64,000 nt of DNA, taken from the NCBI RefSeq assembly GCF_023896955.1, contig NZ_JAMHIW010000001.1, positions 124,001 to 188,000 of the forward strand, given 5' to 3'. The DNA comes from Micromonospora sp. RHAY321. GTDB lineage: Bacteria > Actinomycetota > Actinomycetes > Mycobacteriales > Micromonosporaceae. The notes below the pieces were generated by a model. That model searched no databases and was not told the DNA's origin. It saw only the letters and a program-made list of their open reading frames with translations. Positions 7,809 to 15,722 of the stretch are shown here, piece after piece. Positions within the stretch are counted from its first letter, which is position 1; each line of letters opens with the position of its first letter. A program made the translations under genes and the position numbers.

Positions 7809-8354
7809 TCAGCCGATGGTGCCGTAAACGGCGGCGCCCATCGGCTCGTCAAGTTCCAGATCCGTTACCGCGGCGACCCGGGCGATCATCATGTATTGCC
7901 CGATCACCATCAGGAGTTCGACCACCTCGCGCGGGGAGAGTCGCCCTGTCAGTGCGGTGACGGTTTCGTCGGAGGGGCGGACGTCGCAGACGACTTCGGT
8001 CGTGAAATGCAGGACAAGCCGCTGGTCTGCCGAGAAACAGTCGGCTTCGATCTCGTCGCGCCCGAGCGCGTGGATCATCTCGTCGGTGGCGCCGACGGAG
8101 CGAGCGATCGGCTCGTGCTGAACCCACTCGTACCGGACGTCGCTCAGCCGGGCAACTCGCAGGATCGCGATCTCGCGGAGCAGCGGGTCGAGGGCCAGGT
8201 CCTTGAGCAGCGTGCCTCCCCAGCGCATCCAGGCTGGAAAAGTCGTCTCGGCGTTGGCCATCACGCGGAAGAACTTCAGGGGAAGCGCGGCCTGCAGCGC
8301 CTCGCGGACCACCACTGGGGCGTCGGCAGGGTTCACGTATGGTAGGCGACTCAC
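7809..8354 (-). CDS. Carboxymuconolactone decarboxylase family protein
   Basis: A 181-residue all-helical protein of the CMD/AhpD-like family. The diagnostic stretch is VRYEWVQHEPIARSVGATDEMI (the E-W-x2-H-x3-A pattern), preceded by LREIAILRVARL. It lacks the CxxC of AhpD, so it is closer to decarboxylase-type members; some act on lactones, many are uncharacterised. The start is GTG at 8352-8354 with GAGGGG seven bases upstream. It is monocistronic. Confidence 0.85.
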   Translation of the reverse strand: MSRLPYVNPADAPVVVREALQAALPLKFFRVMANAETTFPAWMRWGGTLLKDLALDPLLREIAILRVARLSDVRYEWVQHEPIARSVGATDEMIHALGRDEIEADCFSADQRLVLHFTTEVVCDVRPSDETVTALTGRLSPREVVELLMVIGQYMMIARVAAVTDLELDEPMGAAVYGTIG

Positions 8355-8706
8355 AATTTTCCCCTCGTAATCGGCAAATCAGGCCTCATGGCCCATTATC
8401 CGATCGCCGCCATCTGCCGGACTGGCATTCGGGAAAGCGCAAGCGGTGACCAATGACCTGCCGCTACGGCGACCTGGTGAAGGGGGCTCCGATGAACTAC
8501 GTCGGCGGTGGCGGGGAGGCGTTCGGGCTGAGCCGAGCGGACTGAGCTGTGCAGCGGCACCAATGCGAGGCGTGGGCCGGCCGGTGACCCCTTCGAGTTC
8601 GCGGAAGAGGCTCACCGCATCAGAGGACCATGACAGCGGCGGCCCTGCCCTTGGTCCGATTGCGGCCGGCCGGCGTCGCCGGCCCGACACCGCCCGACGT
8701 TGACGG
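8355..8706. other. Intergenic, 352 bp
   Basis: No gene recognised. The sequence near 8660-8700 is GC-rich with short inverted repeats (CCGGCCGGCG/CGCCGGCC) and may form the terminator of the membrane-protein gene to its right being read leftward. Confidence 0.4.
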
Positions 8707-9459
8707 TCAGCCGACCGCCGGTCCGTTGATGAGCTGGTCCAGGGCTGCGGTGTACTCCGCGTCGCCGGGCGGGGTGTTCTGGCTCGTCGAGGTGGTGCCC
8801 TTTCGCACCAGCGTGGCCGGCGGACAGGAGCCGTGGCTGCTGCCGTCGATGACCAGGGTCTTCACCAAGCGGCCGGAGTCGATGGCGTAGACGTCGAGCC
8901 GGTGCCGTCCCTGGTACAGGGTCATCTCAACGCCCTCGCGGTACTGGCAGGTCGCGAGCGGGGCCGGAGAGGCGGGTCCGCCGAACGTCAGGCACCCGAC
9001 CAGACGCATCTGCTCGATGGGAGCCGGGTCCCGCAACATGCGGGCGTTGGCGGCTCCTCCGAACCATGCCACTGTGGATGGGTCGAGCACCACCGTCGGG
9101 TGCGGCCCGGCGCCCCGATAGACCGGCGCACCCGCGAATCCGGGGCCGCGACGGTCGCAGATCCGGCGGAGGGCGTGCGCGTCACCGGCTGTCTCACTCG
9201 GATCCGCGGCTTGGCCTGACACGGCCGCGCTCGAGTTACCGGCACCGGCTGGCGCCGCGTCCCGGTGCGGCCGGACGACAACGTACAGCGCGACGACGAA
9301 CAGCACGGCCACCACACACGCCACCCACCACGTGGATCGACGGCGCACGGCCTGAACGGTTTCCGATCCCTCCACCGACGGATCAGCCGCTTCGCCGGTT
9401 ACCCCACTGGCGCGGGCTCTGGACCGAGCCTCGGCCGCCGAGGTGCTGACCCTTTCCAT
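8707..9459 (-). CDS. Single-pass membrane protein with extracytoplasmic domain
   Basis: About 250 residues from ATG 9457-9459 (MERVSTSAAEARSRA). A cytosolic N-terminus ending in RRRSTW precedes one helix (WVACVVAVLFVVALYVVV, about residues 46-63), followed by a roughly 185-residue outer domain with three Cys (RRICDRRG, LVGCLTFGG, ATCQYREG) and a Pro/Thr-rich tail. I do not recognise the domain. If the ATG is right, the gene overlaps the small gene at 9383-9598 by 77 nt in another frame; a GTG at 9373-9375, just past that gene's stop, is an equally possible start. Confidence 0.7.
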   Translation of the reverse strand: MERVSTSAAEARSRARASGVTGEAADPSVEGSETVQAVRRRSTWWVACVVAVLFVVALYVVVRPHRDAAPAGAGNSSAAVSGQAADPSETAGDAHALRRICDRRGPGFAGAPVYRGAGPHPTVVLDPSTVAWFGGAANARMLRDPAPIEQMRLVGCLTFGGPASPAPLATCQYREGVEMTLYQGRHRLDVYAIDSGRLVKTLVIDGSSHGSCPPATLVRKGTTSTSQNTPPGDAEYTAALDQLINGPAVG

Positions 9460-9598
9460 ACGGTTGAGGCGAGGCGACCTTGCCCTTCGCGCGTCGGGCA
9501 GCCCGATTTGCGTGAACGGCAGGCTGGTCGGTTTCGGCCACGGTTGAGGTGTCGGCATCCGCCGCGTGGGCGTCTTGGACGGGCTCGGGCTCCGGCAT
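9383..9598 (-). CDS. Small basic conserved hypothetical protein
   Basis: A 71-residue soluble protein starting at ATG 9596-9598 with AGGGAG seven bases upstream. After an acidic N-terminus (MPEPEPVQDAHAADAD) it becomes strongly basic: HANRAARRAKGKVASPQ, then KGQHLGGRGSVQSPRQWGNRR. Short proteins with this NRAARRAKGK and SPRQWxxRR pattern are common in actinomycetes and of unknown function; the basic tail suggests nucleic-acid or ribosome contact, which is inference. Its 3' end overlaps the 5' end of the membrane-protein gene. Confidence 0.7.
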   Translation of the reverse strand: MPEPEPVQDAHAADADTSTVAETDQPAVHANRAARRAKGKVASPQPYGKGQHLGGRGSVQSPRQWGNRRSG

Positions 9599-9926
9599 CG
9601 GTATCTCCCTGGATTCGTGGGGCGCCGTGTGGACCATCGACAGCCGACGGACTCGGACTGCTCGACGCTGGTGCGGGCACCTTGACGGTATCGCAACGTC
9701 GAGTCCGTCCGATCGACGGTTACGGTGACCACTTCGCTGACCTGACGCCGCGACGGCACGCCCAGCGCGTCCAGGACGGTGGACGGAGCGCTGCTCGTCG
9801 ATGTCGGCCGGATGTGCGGCGACGAAGGTCGGCGGCCGGAGATGCCGCGCCGGCTCGATGCTGGCGGCAGCGCGGCTGGACCGTCCCGGCGCACGATGCC
9901 GGCGGGGCGTCGGCGATGCTGTGGGC
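9599..9926. other. Divergent intergenic region before araC-type gene
   Basis: 328 bases between the minus-strand small gene and the plus-strand AraC-type regulator. Many frames are open but none has recognisable content; it presumably holds both promoters. Confidence 0.4.
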
Positions 9927-10766
9927 GTGGAGTACGTGTCCAGAGCGCCGCGATCGCCGCTGGACGGGCTGATCGACGACCTTTACTACCTGGAGGGTGT
10001 GTCGCCGTACGCCCGGCTGACGCTGCCGGCAAGTCCGGCGGCGTTTCTCATCGTCAACCTCGGGGCGCCGTTCCGCATCCGTGCCGGCACCGACATCGAG
10101 ACGGTCGAGTACGCCGACGGCTGCGTGGTCACCACGCCCACCCGCGCGTTGGAGTTCGGCTACCCACCCCGGACCCGGTCCGTCGGCGTGCACTTCAAGC
10201 CGTGGGGGCTGGCGCCGTTCCTGCCGATGCCCGCGGCCGAGCTGTGTGATCGGCCGGTGACGGTGGAGCAGGTTTGGGGTCGACCCGCCATCGCCGAGCT
10301 GCGAGACCGGCTGGCTACGGCCGAGGGACCTCACGAGATGCTGACGCTGCTCGAGGAGGAGCTAATGCGACGGCTAGGCGATGGGGCCGGCCTGGGGCTG
10401 GTCCGCCATACGAGCCGCATCATCGCTGCGACCAGCGGGGCGGTGGCTATCGACGACCTGAGGGTTTCAGCCGGTGTCAGCAGCACTCACCTGGCACAGC
10501 GGTTCAAGGAGCTCATCGGCGTCACGCCGAAGCGGTTGGCCCGCAGCTACCGCTTCGCCGCCACCGTGTTGTCGATCAACCCCGCCGAACCGATCGACTG
10601 GGCCGACCTCGCCAGTGGCGCAGGCTACTTCGATCAGGCCCATTTCGGCCACGAGTTCCGGGCATTCACCGGGCTCACACCGACACGATATGTCGAGGTC
10701 CGGCAGCGGTTCCTGCGCGAACATCCCGGCCACGTACTGGACAACTGGCCGCTGCCGACCGATTGA
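9927..10766 (+). CDS. AraC family transcriptional regulator
   Basis: A 279-residue regulator. I start it at GTG 9927 (VEYVSRAPRSPLDG); GTG 9921 is an alternative, and upstream codons look non-coding. The N-terminal 150 residues are a cupin-like effector domain (PFRIRAGTDIETVEY, GVHFKPWGLAPFL). The C-terminal HTH_18 domain has IDDLRVSAGVSSTHLAQRFK as the first helix-turn-helix and DWADLASGAGYFDQAHFGHEF as the second, ending with the usual FTGLTPTRY. DUF6597-type AraC proteins of this kind often control the adjacent reductase gene; here a RibD-like reductase follows 66 bp downstream. Confidence 0.92.
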   Translation: MEYVSRAPRSPLDGLIDDLYYLEGVSPYARLTLPASPAAFLIVNLGAPFRIRAGTDIETVEYADGCVVTTPTRALEFGYPPRTRSVGVHFKPWGLAPFLPMPAAELCDRPVTVEQVWGRPAIAELRDRLATAEGPHEMLTLLEEELMRRLGDGAGLGLVRHTSRIIAATSGAVAIDDLRVSAGVSSTHLAQRFKELIGVTPKRLARSYRFAATVLSINPAEPIDWADLASGAGYFDQAHFGHEFRAFTGLTPTRYVEVRQRFLREHPGHVLDNWPLPTD

Positions 10767-10832
10767 TTTCGTACAAGAGCGACAGCCCACGAAACTCTAA
10801 CCTGAGGGCATCCCCCAAGCAGAGGAGCGCCC

Positions 10833-11414
10833 ATGGGCACAGTAGTCATGTACAGCTCGGTGTCGGTCGACGGCTTCATCGCGGACGAGAACGACCAGCC
10901 CGGACCGCTGTTCGACTGGTTGCTCAGCGGTGACGTGGCGTTGGACGAGAGCGGCGAGTTGAAGGTGTCACAAACGTCCTACGACTACACCCGGCCGTAC
11001 TGGGACCAGATCGGGGCGACTGTCGTCGGCCGCCACGTCTTCGACATGACGGACGGCTGGGGCGGGAAGCCCCCGGGCGGGATCGACCACGTGGTCGTCG
11101 TGACGCACCGGCCGGAGCCAGAGGGCTGGGACCCCGAGGCGCCGTTTCACTTCGTCGACGGCGTCGAAGCAGCCGTGGCCAAGGCGCAGGAGCTTGCGGG
11201 TGACCGCATGGTCGAGGTCGCCGCCGGCGACGTCGGTGGCCAGGTGCTTGCCGCGGGCCTGGTCGACGAGGTGCGCATGGACGTCGCACCCGTGGTGTTC
11301 GGGTCCGGCAAGCGCTACTTCGGGTCGGTCCACGCACAGCACCTGTTGGAGGATCCTGACGTGGTGATTCAGGGCAACCGGGTGCTTCACCTGCGCTATC
11401 GGGTACGCCGTTGA
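10833..11414 (+). CDS. RibD C-terminal / dihydrofolate reductase family protein
   Basis: A 193-residue cytosolic NADPH-dependent reductase-fold protein. It has the opening VVMYSSVSVDGFIADENDQPG, the nucleotide-binding strand VVGRHVFDM and the late AAGDVGGQVLAAGLVDEV segment typical of YyaP/YwjB-like RibD_C proteins. The physiological substrate of these stand-alone homologues is unknown. Start is ATG behind AGAGGAG. It lies just after the AraC regulator on the same strand and may be its target. Confidence 0.9.
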   Translation: MGTVVMYSSVSVDGFIADENDQPGPLFDWLLSGDVALDESGELKVSQTSYDYTRPYWDQIGATVVGRHVFDMTDGWGGKPPGGIDHVVVVTHRPEPEGWDPEAPFHFVDGVEAAVAKAQELAGDRMVEVAAGDVGGQVLAAGLVDEVRMDVAPVVFGSGKRYFGSVHAQHLLEDPDVVIQGNRVLHLRYRVRR

Positions 11415-11463
11415 CCGATCTGAGCGGGTTCACCTCCACCGAAACCTTCCTTGTGCGAGCGCA

Positions 11464-12339
11464 TCAGTTCTGGACGGAGAAGGTCGCGACGACACCGTTG
11501 TGGTCAGATCTGGTGCCACCGACGATGTCGTAGTCGGTCATCCACATCAGCTGGTACTCCGGCAGCCGCTTCCAAAAGTAGACGTAGTCGATGTGCCGGT
11601 TGCCGTGCGTTCCGGTGCCCTTCTCGCCGTAGAGGTTGTAGTTGGAGCGCAGGTTCGGCAGCTCGTTGGCCTCGAAGACCTGCCACGGGAACTTCGCGTA
11701 CCCGTAGCTCCGGTCGGCGCTGAAGTCGACGTTGAGGTCACCGCTGACGATGACCTGGCCCTCGCCCTGCTTGTCGACCGCCAGGTCCTTGAGACCTTGG
11801 AACTGCGCCTCGGCGCACCTGGTGCGCGGCAGATCCTCCGGCCGGCCGGCGGTTTCGATGCTGGCCACCGCGTGGGCGTTGATGTGCGTCACGTTGCGGC
11901 CACTGGCCTTGTGTGAGTACTTGACCCAGTTGTTGTACCGGGCGGGCGGCACCTTGCCCGGTCCGTTGGTGTCACACACGAAGATCGAACCTTCATCGAG
12001 TACGTCGAACATGCTCTTCTTGGCAATCAGCGCCTCGCCAGCCTGGTTGATCCCGCCCGGCGCGTACAACCACCAGCCGTTGTCGGCGGCCCAGGTCTCC
12101 AGAAAAGCCTTGCGATTGCCGACCTCGTTGAGACCGACAAGGTCCGCCTTGGACGTGATCAGGTTCAGGTCGTGTACGAAGTCGGCCTGAGTGAGTCCGT
12201 TGTAGATGTTCAGCGTCGCCGCCTTGAAGGTCACCGTCGCCGCGACCGCCGGGGTAGCCGGCAGCAGGGCCGCCACCAGCGCGACCGCTGCCGAGAGTGC
12301 GCCCAAGGCCCGGGCTGACCAGTGCGTTGTCCTGCGCAT
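11464..12339 (-). CDS. Secreted endonuclease/exonuclease/phosphatase family protein
   Basis: A 291-residue exported protein. A Sec signal peptide (MRRTTHWSARALGALSAAVA...TPAVA, cleavage near residue 34) leads into the EEP fold: KAATLNIYNGL, LVGLNEVGNRKAF (metal-binding Glu), HINAHAVAS, VIVSGDLNVDF (D-x-N), and the terminal RSDHNGVVATF with the catalytic Asp-His pair. It could be a DNase or a phosphodiesterase; the substrate cannot be told. The start has a GGAAGGGAAG ribosome-binding region. Monocistronic, convergent with the RibD-like gene. Confidence 0.88.
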   Translation of the reverse strand: MRRTTHWSARALGALSAAVALVAALLPATPAVAATVTFKAATLNIYNGLTQADFVHDLNLITSKADLVGLNEVGNRKAFLETWAADNGWWLYAPGGINQAGEALIAKKSMFDVLDEGSIFVCDTNGPGKVPPARYNNWVKYSHKASGRNVTHINAHAVASIETAGRPEDLPRTRCAEAQFQGLKDLAVDKQGEGQVIVSGDLNVDFSADRSYGYAKFPWQVFEANELPNLRSNYNLYGEKGTGTHGNRHIDYVYFWKRLPEYQLMWMTDYDIVGGTRSDHNGVVATFSVQN

Positions 12340-12430
12340 CGACTTCCCTTCCTACGAACCGTCGTCTGCGGCGGCGACGCACACTATCGATTCGAGTCGA
12401 CGCGGCACCGAACATCGGAGGAACAAAGGC

Positions 12431-13093
12431 TTATGAAACAGGGCCCGGATCCACACTCGCCGAGTCGATGGTGACTGGCTGCCTGAGGATGGTGCGTTGC
12501 TTGCCGGGTGCGACCCTGCGGAAGTCGCTGAGGTAGATCTCGTGGTGAGTTCCGGCCATGCGGAGCCGGTTGGCGGGGATGTACTGATGATGCAGTTGTG
12601 CGAGTACGTCGGACTCGTCGTCGAAGGAACCGACGTGCAGCGTCTGCACGCACCGCCCCTCGGACAGCGTCTGGAGGCGGACGTCGTCGAGGCGCACCGG
12701 TCGGTTCCTGGCACCGGCTTGCCCGACGGCGGTGGCGAACATGGACTGGCCGATCCAGTCGGGGACCATGAGCATCAGCGTCCAGTGCCACCGTGACTTG
12801 TGCCGTGCGGTGGTGAAGGACGCCATGTCCTCGGCCCACCACAGACCTTCCAGGGGCGGAACAACGTAGTCGCGCCCGAGGCCTCGCTTGCTGGCGAACT
12901 TCAGCTTGTACGCCGTCGGGTAGAGCGCTTCGATCGCCTCGGTGAAGGCGGGCGAGGTGTTGGGGTTGCCGTGACCGTCGATCATGAGGTACTGCATGTC
13001 GGGTACCTCGACTGTCCGGAACCGGCCCTGTTGTGCCTGGTAGGCGTCAAGCGTCTTCTTGAAGTCGATCTTGGCTTCAGTTTTGTTGGTCAT
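12431..13093 (-). CDS. GyrI-like (AraC effector-type) small-molecule-binding protein
   Basis: A 220-residue protein of the GyrI-like/SOUL-type ligand-binding family: FRTVEVPDMQYLMIDGHGNPN at the N-terminus, GLWWAEDMASF in the middle and QTLHVGSFDDE near the end. Such proteins bind hydrophobic drugs without their own DNA-binding domain. Its ATG lies inside the end of padR (17-bp overlap), so the two are one operon and translationally coupled, suggesting that the PadR repressor controls its own drug-binding partner. Confidence 0.85.
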   Translation of the reverse strand: MTNKTEAKIDFKKTLDAYQAQQGRFRTVEVPDMQYLMIDGHGNPNTSPAFTEAIEALYPTAYKLKFASKRGLGRDYVVPPLEGLWWAEDMASFTTARHKSRWHWTLMLMVPDWIGQSMFATAVGQAGARNRPVRLDDVRLQTLSEGRCVQTLHVGSFDDESDVLAQLHHQYIPANRLRMAGTHHEIYLSDFRRVAPGKQRTILRQPVTIDSASVDPGPVS

Positions 13094-13613
13094 GGGGCAC
13101 CTGGACTCGGGAGACGAGCCACTGCCTTTCTGCGTCCATGAGGCTGAGGGAGTAGGAGAACACCTCGCGCGCCGCGCCCGGAAGGGGACCTTGCGCCTGC
13201 CGTGCCGCCTGGAGTGCGGCGATCCGGGCTTCGAGCTGCGCCAGCCGGGTCCGCAGCGCCTGCTCGTACTGCTGCGCCGTGAGCATGGCCAGGTTGGCGA
13301 CGCCGACCAGCAGTGGCTGCGGGTGTGGACGTGCCTCGGCGATGAAGGCCAGCGCGTTCTGTGTCGCGACCCGGCGGCCCTCGGCGGTCGGATGGAAGAT
13401 GCGGCGGGACTTGGCGGCGGCCGGAGCCTCCGGGACGTGGAGCAGACCGCGCTGCTCCAGCTTGGTGAGCAGGTAGTAGATCGAGGAGAACCCGATGTCG
13501 GTCCACTGTCGTATCCCCCGCTGCTCGATCACCTGCTCCAGGTCGTAACCGTGCTGCGGCCGTTCGATCACCAGGCCCAACACGGTCAGCTCAGCGGGAG
13601 TCAGCTCCACCAC
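13077..13613 (-). CDS. PadR family transcriptional regulator
   Basis: A 178-residue repressor: winged-helix domain with LTVLGLVIERPQHGYDLEQVIEQRG, FSSIYYLLTKLEQRGLL and the wing RIFHPTAEG, followed by the Vir-C-like coiled dimerisation helix (YEQALRTRLAQLEARIAAL). Two consecutive GTG codons (13611-13613 and 13608-13610) could start it. There is no Shine-Dalgarno sequence; instead a TAGAAT hexamer lies just upstream within a perfect palindrome, so a leaderless autoregulated transcript is likely. It is cotranscribed with the GyrI-like gene. Confidence 0.92.
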   Translation of the reverse strand: MVELTPAELTVLGLVIERPQHGYDLEQVIEQRGIRQWTDIGFSSIYYLLTKLEQRGLLHVPEAPAAAKSRRIFHPTAEGRRVATQNALAFIAEARPHPQPLLVGVANLAMLTAQQYEQALRTRLAQLEARIAALQAARQAQGPLPGAAREVFSYSLSLMDAERQWLVSRVQVPHDQQN

Positions 13614-13616
13614 CGC

Positions 13617-13632
13617 ATTCTAGCGCTAGAAT
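13617..13632. promoter_or_regulatory. PadR operator palindrome overlapping promoter
   Basis: ATTCTAGC/GCTAGAAT is a perfect 16-bp palindrome four bases from the padR GTG. The minus-strand hexamer TAGAAT (13617-13622) within it would serve as -10 for a transcript beginning at the second GTG, so bound repressor would block the promoter directly. Confidence 0.7.
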
Positions 13633-13678
13633 AGTGGTTGATGCCGTACCTCCTGCTCCCTTTCCGCGAGGCAGCAGG

Positions 13679-14620
13679 TCAGGTTCTCGAGGGGACCTGC
13701 GCGGCCGGGGCTTCCGCCAGCGCTGGCACCGATGGCGGCCGTTCGGCTCGGCGCGTCAGACCGACCCCGACAAGCACGACCACCATCCCGGCCACGATCC
13801 GAGGGCTGAGTCCCTCGTCGAGCACGATGGCCCCGAGCGCCACCGAGACCACCGGGAGCAGATAGCCGACGGTCGCTGCGTTGGTGGCGCCTTCGGCGGC
13901 GATGATCCGGTAGGTGAGGTGGAAGGTGGCTCCGGTGGCGACGACGCCCAGGATCACGACGGCGATCAGCGTCTTCGGGCTGATCTCGATCGGCGTCAGA
14001 CCACCGGCCGGCAGGGTCAGCGCGGTCAGGCCGGTCGCCGCGATGAGCTGTGCAGTGGACAGCGAGATGGTGGGGATGCCCCTGCCGACGAGGTTGTGGC
14101 CGATGTAGGCGAAGCCGACGGCGTAGCTGGCGGCCCCGACGACGATAGCGAAAGCGCCCCACCCGACCGGCCCGGTCATCTGCCACGGCGCAAAGATCAT
14201 GACAACACCGGTGAAGCCCAGCAGGAGACCGCCCAGCCGGACCGGCCGGAGTCCACGCTCGGAGTGGCTCAGGACGCCGATCAGCACGGACCACAGCGGG
14301 GTCGTCGCGTTCAGTACGCCGGCCACCCCGGAGTCGATGGTCTGCTGGCCGATGCTGAACATGGCGAACGGCAGGGCGTTGCAGAAGAAGGCAGCCACAA
14401 GCAGGTGACCCCAGGTTCTCGCATCCCGGGGCAGTCGTCGACCTGAGCCCAGGCACGCGATCAGGAGAGCGGCCGACCCGAGTGCGCACCGGCTGATGGT
14501 GACCTGGACCGGCGTCAAGGCGTCCAGGGCCAGCTCGATCCAGAGGAAGGTTGATCCCCACAGCAGGGCGAGCACGCCCACCCGCATCCATGCCCATGTC
14601 CTGTGCACGGCACCAGTCAT
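13679..14620 (-). CDS. EamA/DMT family transporter
   Basis: A 313-residue polytopic membrane protein with two EamA repeats and about ten helices (ALLWGSTFLWIELAL at the start of repeat 1, GAASYAVGFAYIGHNLVG opening repeat 2, FHLTYRIIAAEGATNAATVGYLLPVVSV). It exports small metabolites or drugs. The start is ATG 14618-14620 with AAGGAGATC; the longer frame upstream has no ribosome-binding site. It is divergent from a LysR-type regulator 91 bp away, the classic arrangement for regulator and exporter. Confidence 0.92.
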   Translation of the reverse strand: MTGAVHRTWAWMRVGVLALLWGSTFLWIELALDALTPVQVTISRCALGSAALLIACLGSGRRLPRDARTWGHLLVAAFFCNALPFAMFSIGQQTIDSGVAGVLNATTPLWSVLIGVLSHSERGLRPVRLGGLLLGFTGVVMIFAPWQMTGPVGWGAFAIVVGAASYAVGFAYIGHNLVGRGIPTISLSTAQLIAATGLTALTLPAGGLTPIEISPKTLIAVVILGVVATGATFHLTYRIIAAEGATNAATVGYLLPVVSVALGAIVLDEGLSPRIVAGMVVVLVGVGLTRRAERPPSVPALAEAPAAQVPSRT

Positions 14621-14711
14621 CCTGATCTCCTTGATCCGTCCGCATGAACAGTGCCGTGCCCAACTGCATAGCAAAAGCGAAAGTTTCTGTACGAGAGTTA
14701 AGCTCTGCTAC

Positions 14712-15608
14712 ATGCTCGATGTGAGACGCATGCAGGTACTGCGCGCGGTGGTCACCAGCGGGTCGGTGACGGCGGCAGCGGCGCACCTCGGGTACACCCC
14801 CTCCGCGGTGAGCCAGCAGGTGGCGGCGCTGGAGAAGGAGGCCGGGATCGCGCTGCTCGAACGAGTCGGCCGGGGTGTGCAGCCCACGGCTGCGGGCCGA
14901 CTGCTCACCAGGCACGCGGCCGTCATCAGCCAGCATGTCGCCGAGGCCGAGACAGCGCTGGCCGACCTACGCATGGGACGTACGGGCCGGCTGAGGATCG
15001 GCTACTTCGCCTCCGTCGGCCCGAACCTGCTGGCGCCCGCCGTCGCCCGACTCCGGCGCGAGCACCCCGGCGTGCTGATCGATCCCAAGCTGACCGATCC
15101 GGATGATCCCCTGTCCGAGGTGGAGCAGGGCAACGCCGACCTGGCCATCGTGGTCCGCCGACCCGGCGACGAGAGCCACCAGGGCATCCGCGTCCGCCTG
15201 GTGCACCTGCTCGGTGATCCCTACCAGGCCTTGCTGCCCACCGGGCATCCGCTCGCCGCGCAGGAGGTGATCGACCTGGCTGACCTCGCCGGCGAACCCT
15301 GGGTCGGCAGCGAGCCGCCTGGCCCCTGTCTGGAGCCCATCATCGACGCCTGTGCCGCCGCGGGCTTCAGCCCGGACTTCGTCGCGAAGTCGGAGGACTA
15401 CGCCACGGCACAGGCATTCGTCGCGGCCGGCCTCGGAGTTGGCCTCATCCCCCGCCTCGGACTGGGCACCCAGCACCCTGGCGTCCTCATCCGCCAGGTT
15501 CGCCGCCCAGAGCCGATCAGGACGATCTACGCCGCGGTTCGGGAGACCTTACTGGGCCAGCCCGCACCGCGCGCGCTGATCGACGCCCTCATCGACGCCG
15601 CGAGCTAG
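14712..15608 (+). CDS. LysR family transcriptional regulator
   Basis: A 298-residue LTTR starting at ATG 14712 (MLDVRRMQVLRAVVTSG). The winged HTH is MQVLRAVVTSGSVTAAAAHLGYTPSAVSQQVAALEKE, shortened here only by quotation at residues 7-43; the effector domain follows (RIGYFASVGPNLLAPAVARL; AGLGVGLIPRLGL). It most likely controls the divergent EamA transporter; the 91-bp gap contains an A/T-rich stretch with a GAAAG/TTTC dyad at about 14679-14688. Confidence 0.93.
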   Translation: MLDVRRMQVLRAVVTSGSVTAAAAHLGYTPSAVSQQVAALEKEAGIALLERVGRGVQPTAAGRLLTRHAAVISQHVAEAETALADLRMGRTGRLRIGYFASVGPNLLAPAVARLRREHPGVLIDPKLTDPDDPLSEVEQGNADLAIVVRRPGDESHQGIRVRLVHLLGDPYQALLPTGHPLAAQEVIDLADLAGEPWVGSEPPGPCLEPIIDACAAAGFSPDFVAKSEDYATAQAFVAAGLGVGLIPRLGLGTQHPGVLIRQVRRPEPIRTIYAAVRETLLGQPAPRALIDALIDAAS

Positions 15609-15722
15609 CGATCCTCGCGCCTGACACCACCAGCGTCCAGCACGCGCCGGTCCGGATCAACGACGACCTCGTACACGTACCGTTAAGCCGCAGTTGACAA
15701 TGGAACCCGGCACAGCGAGGAC

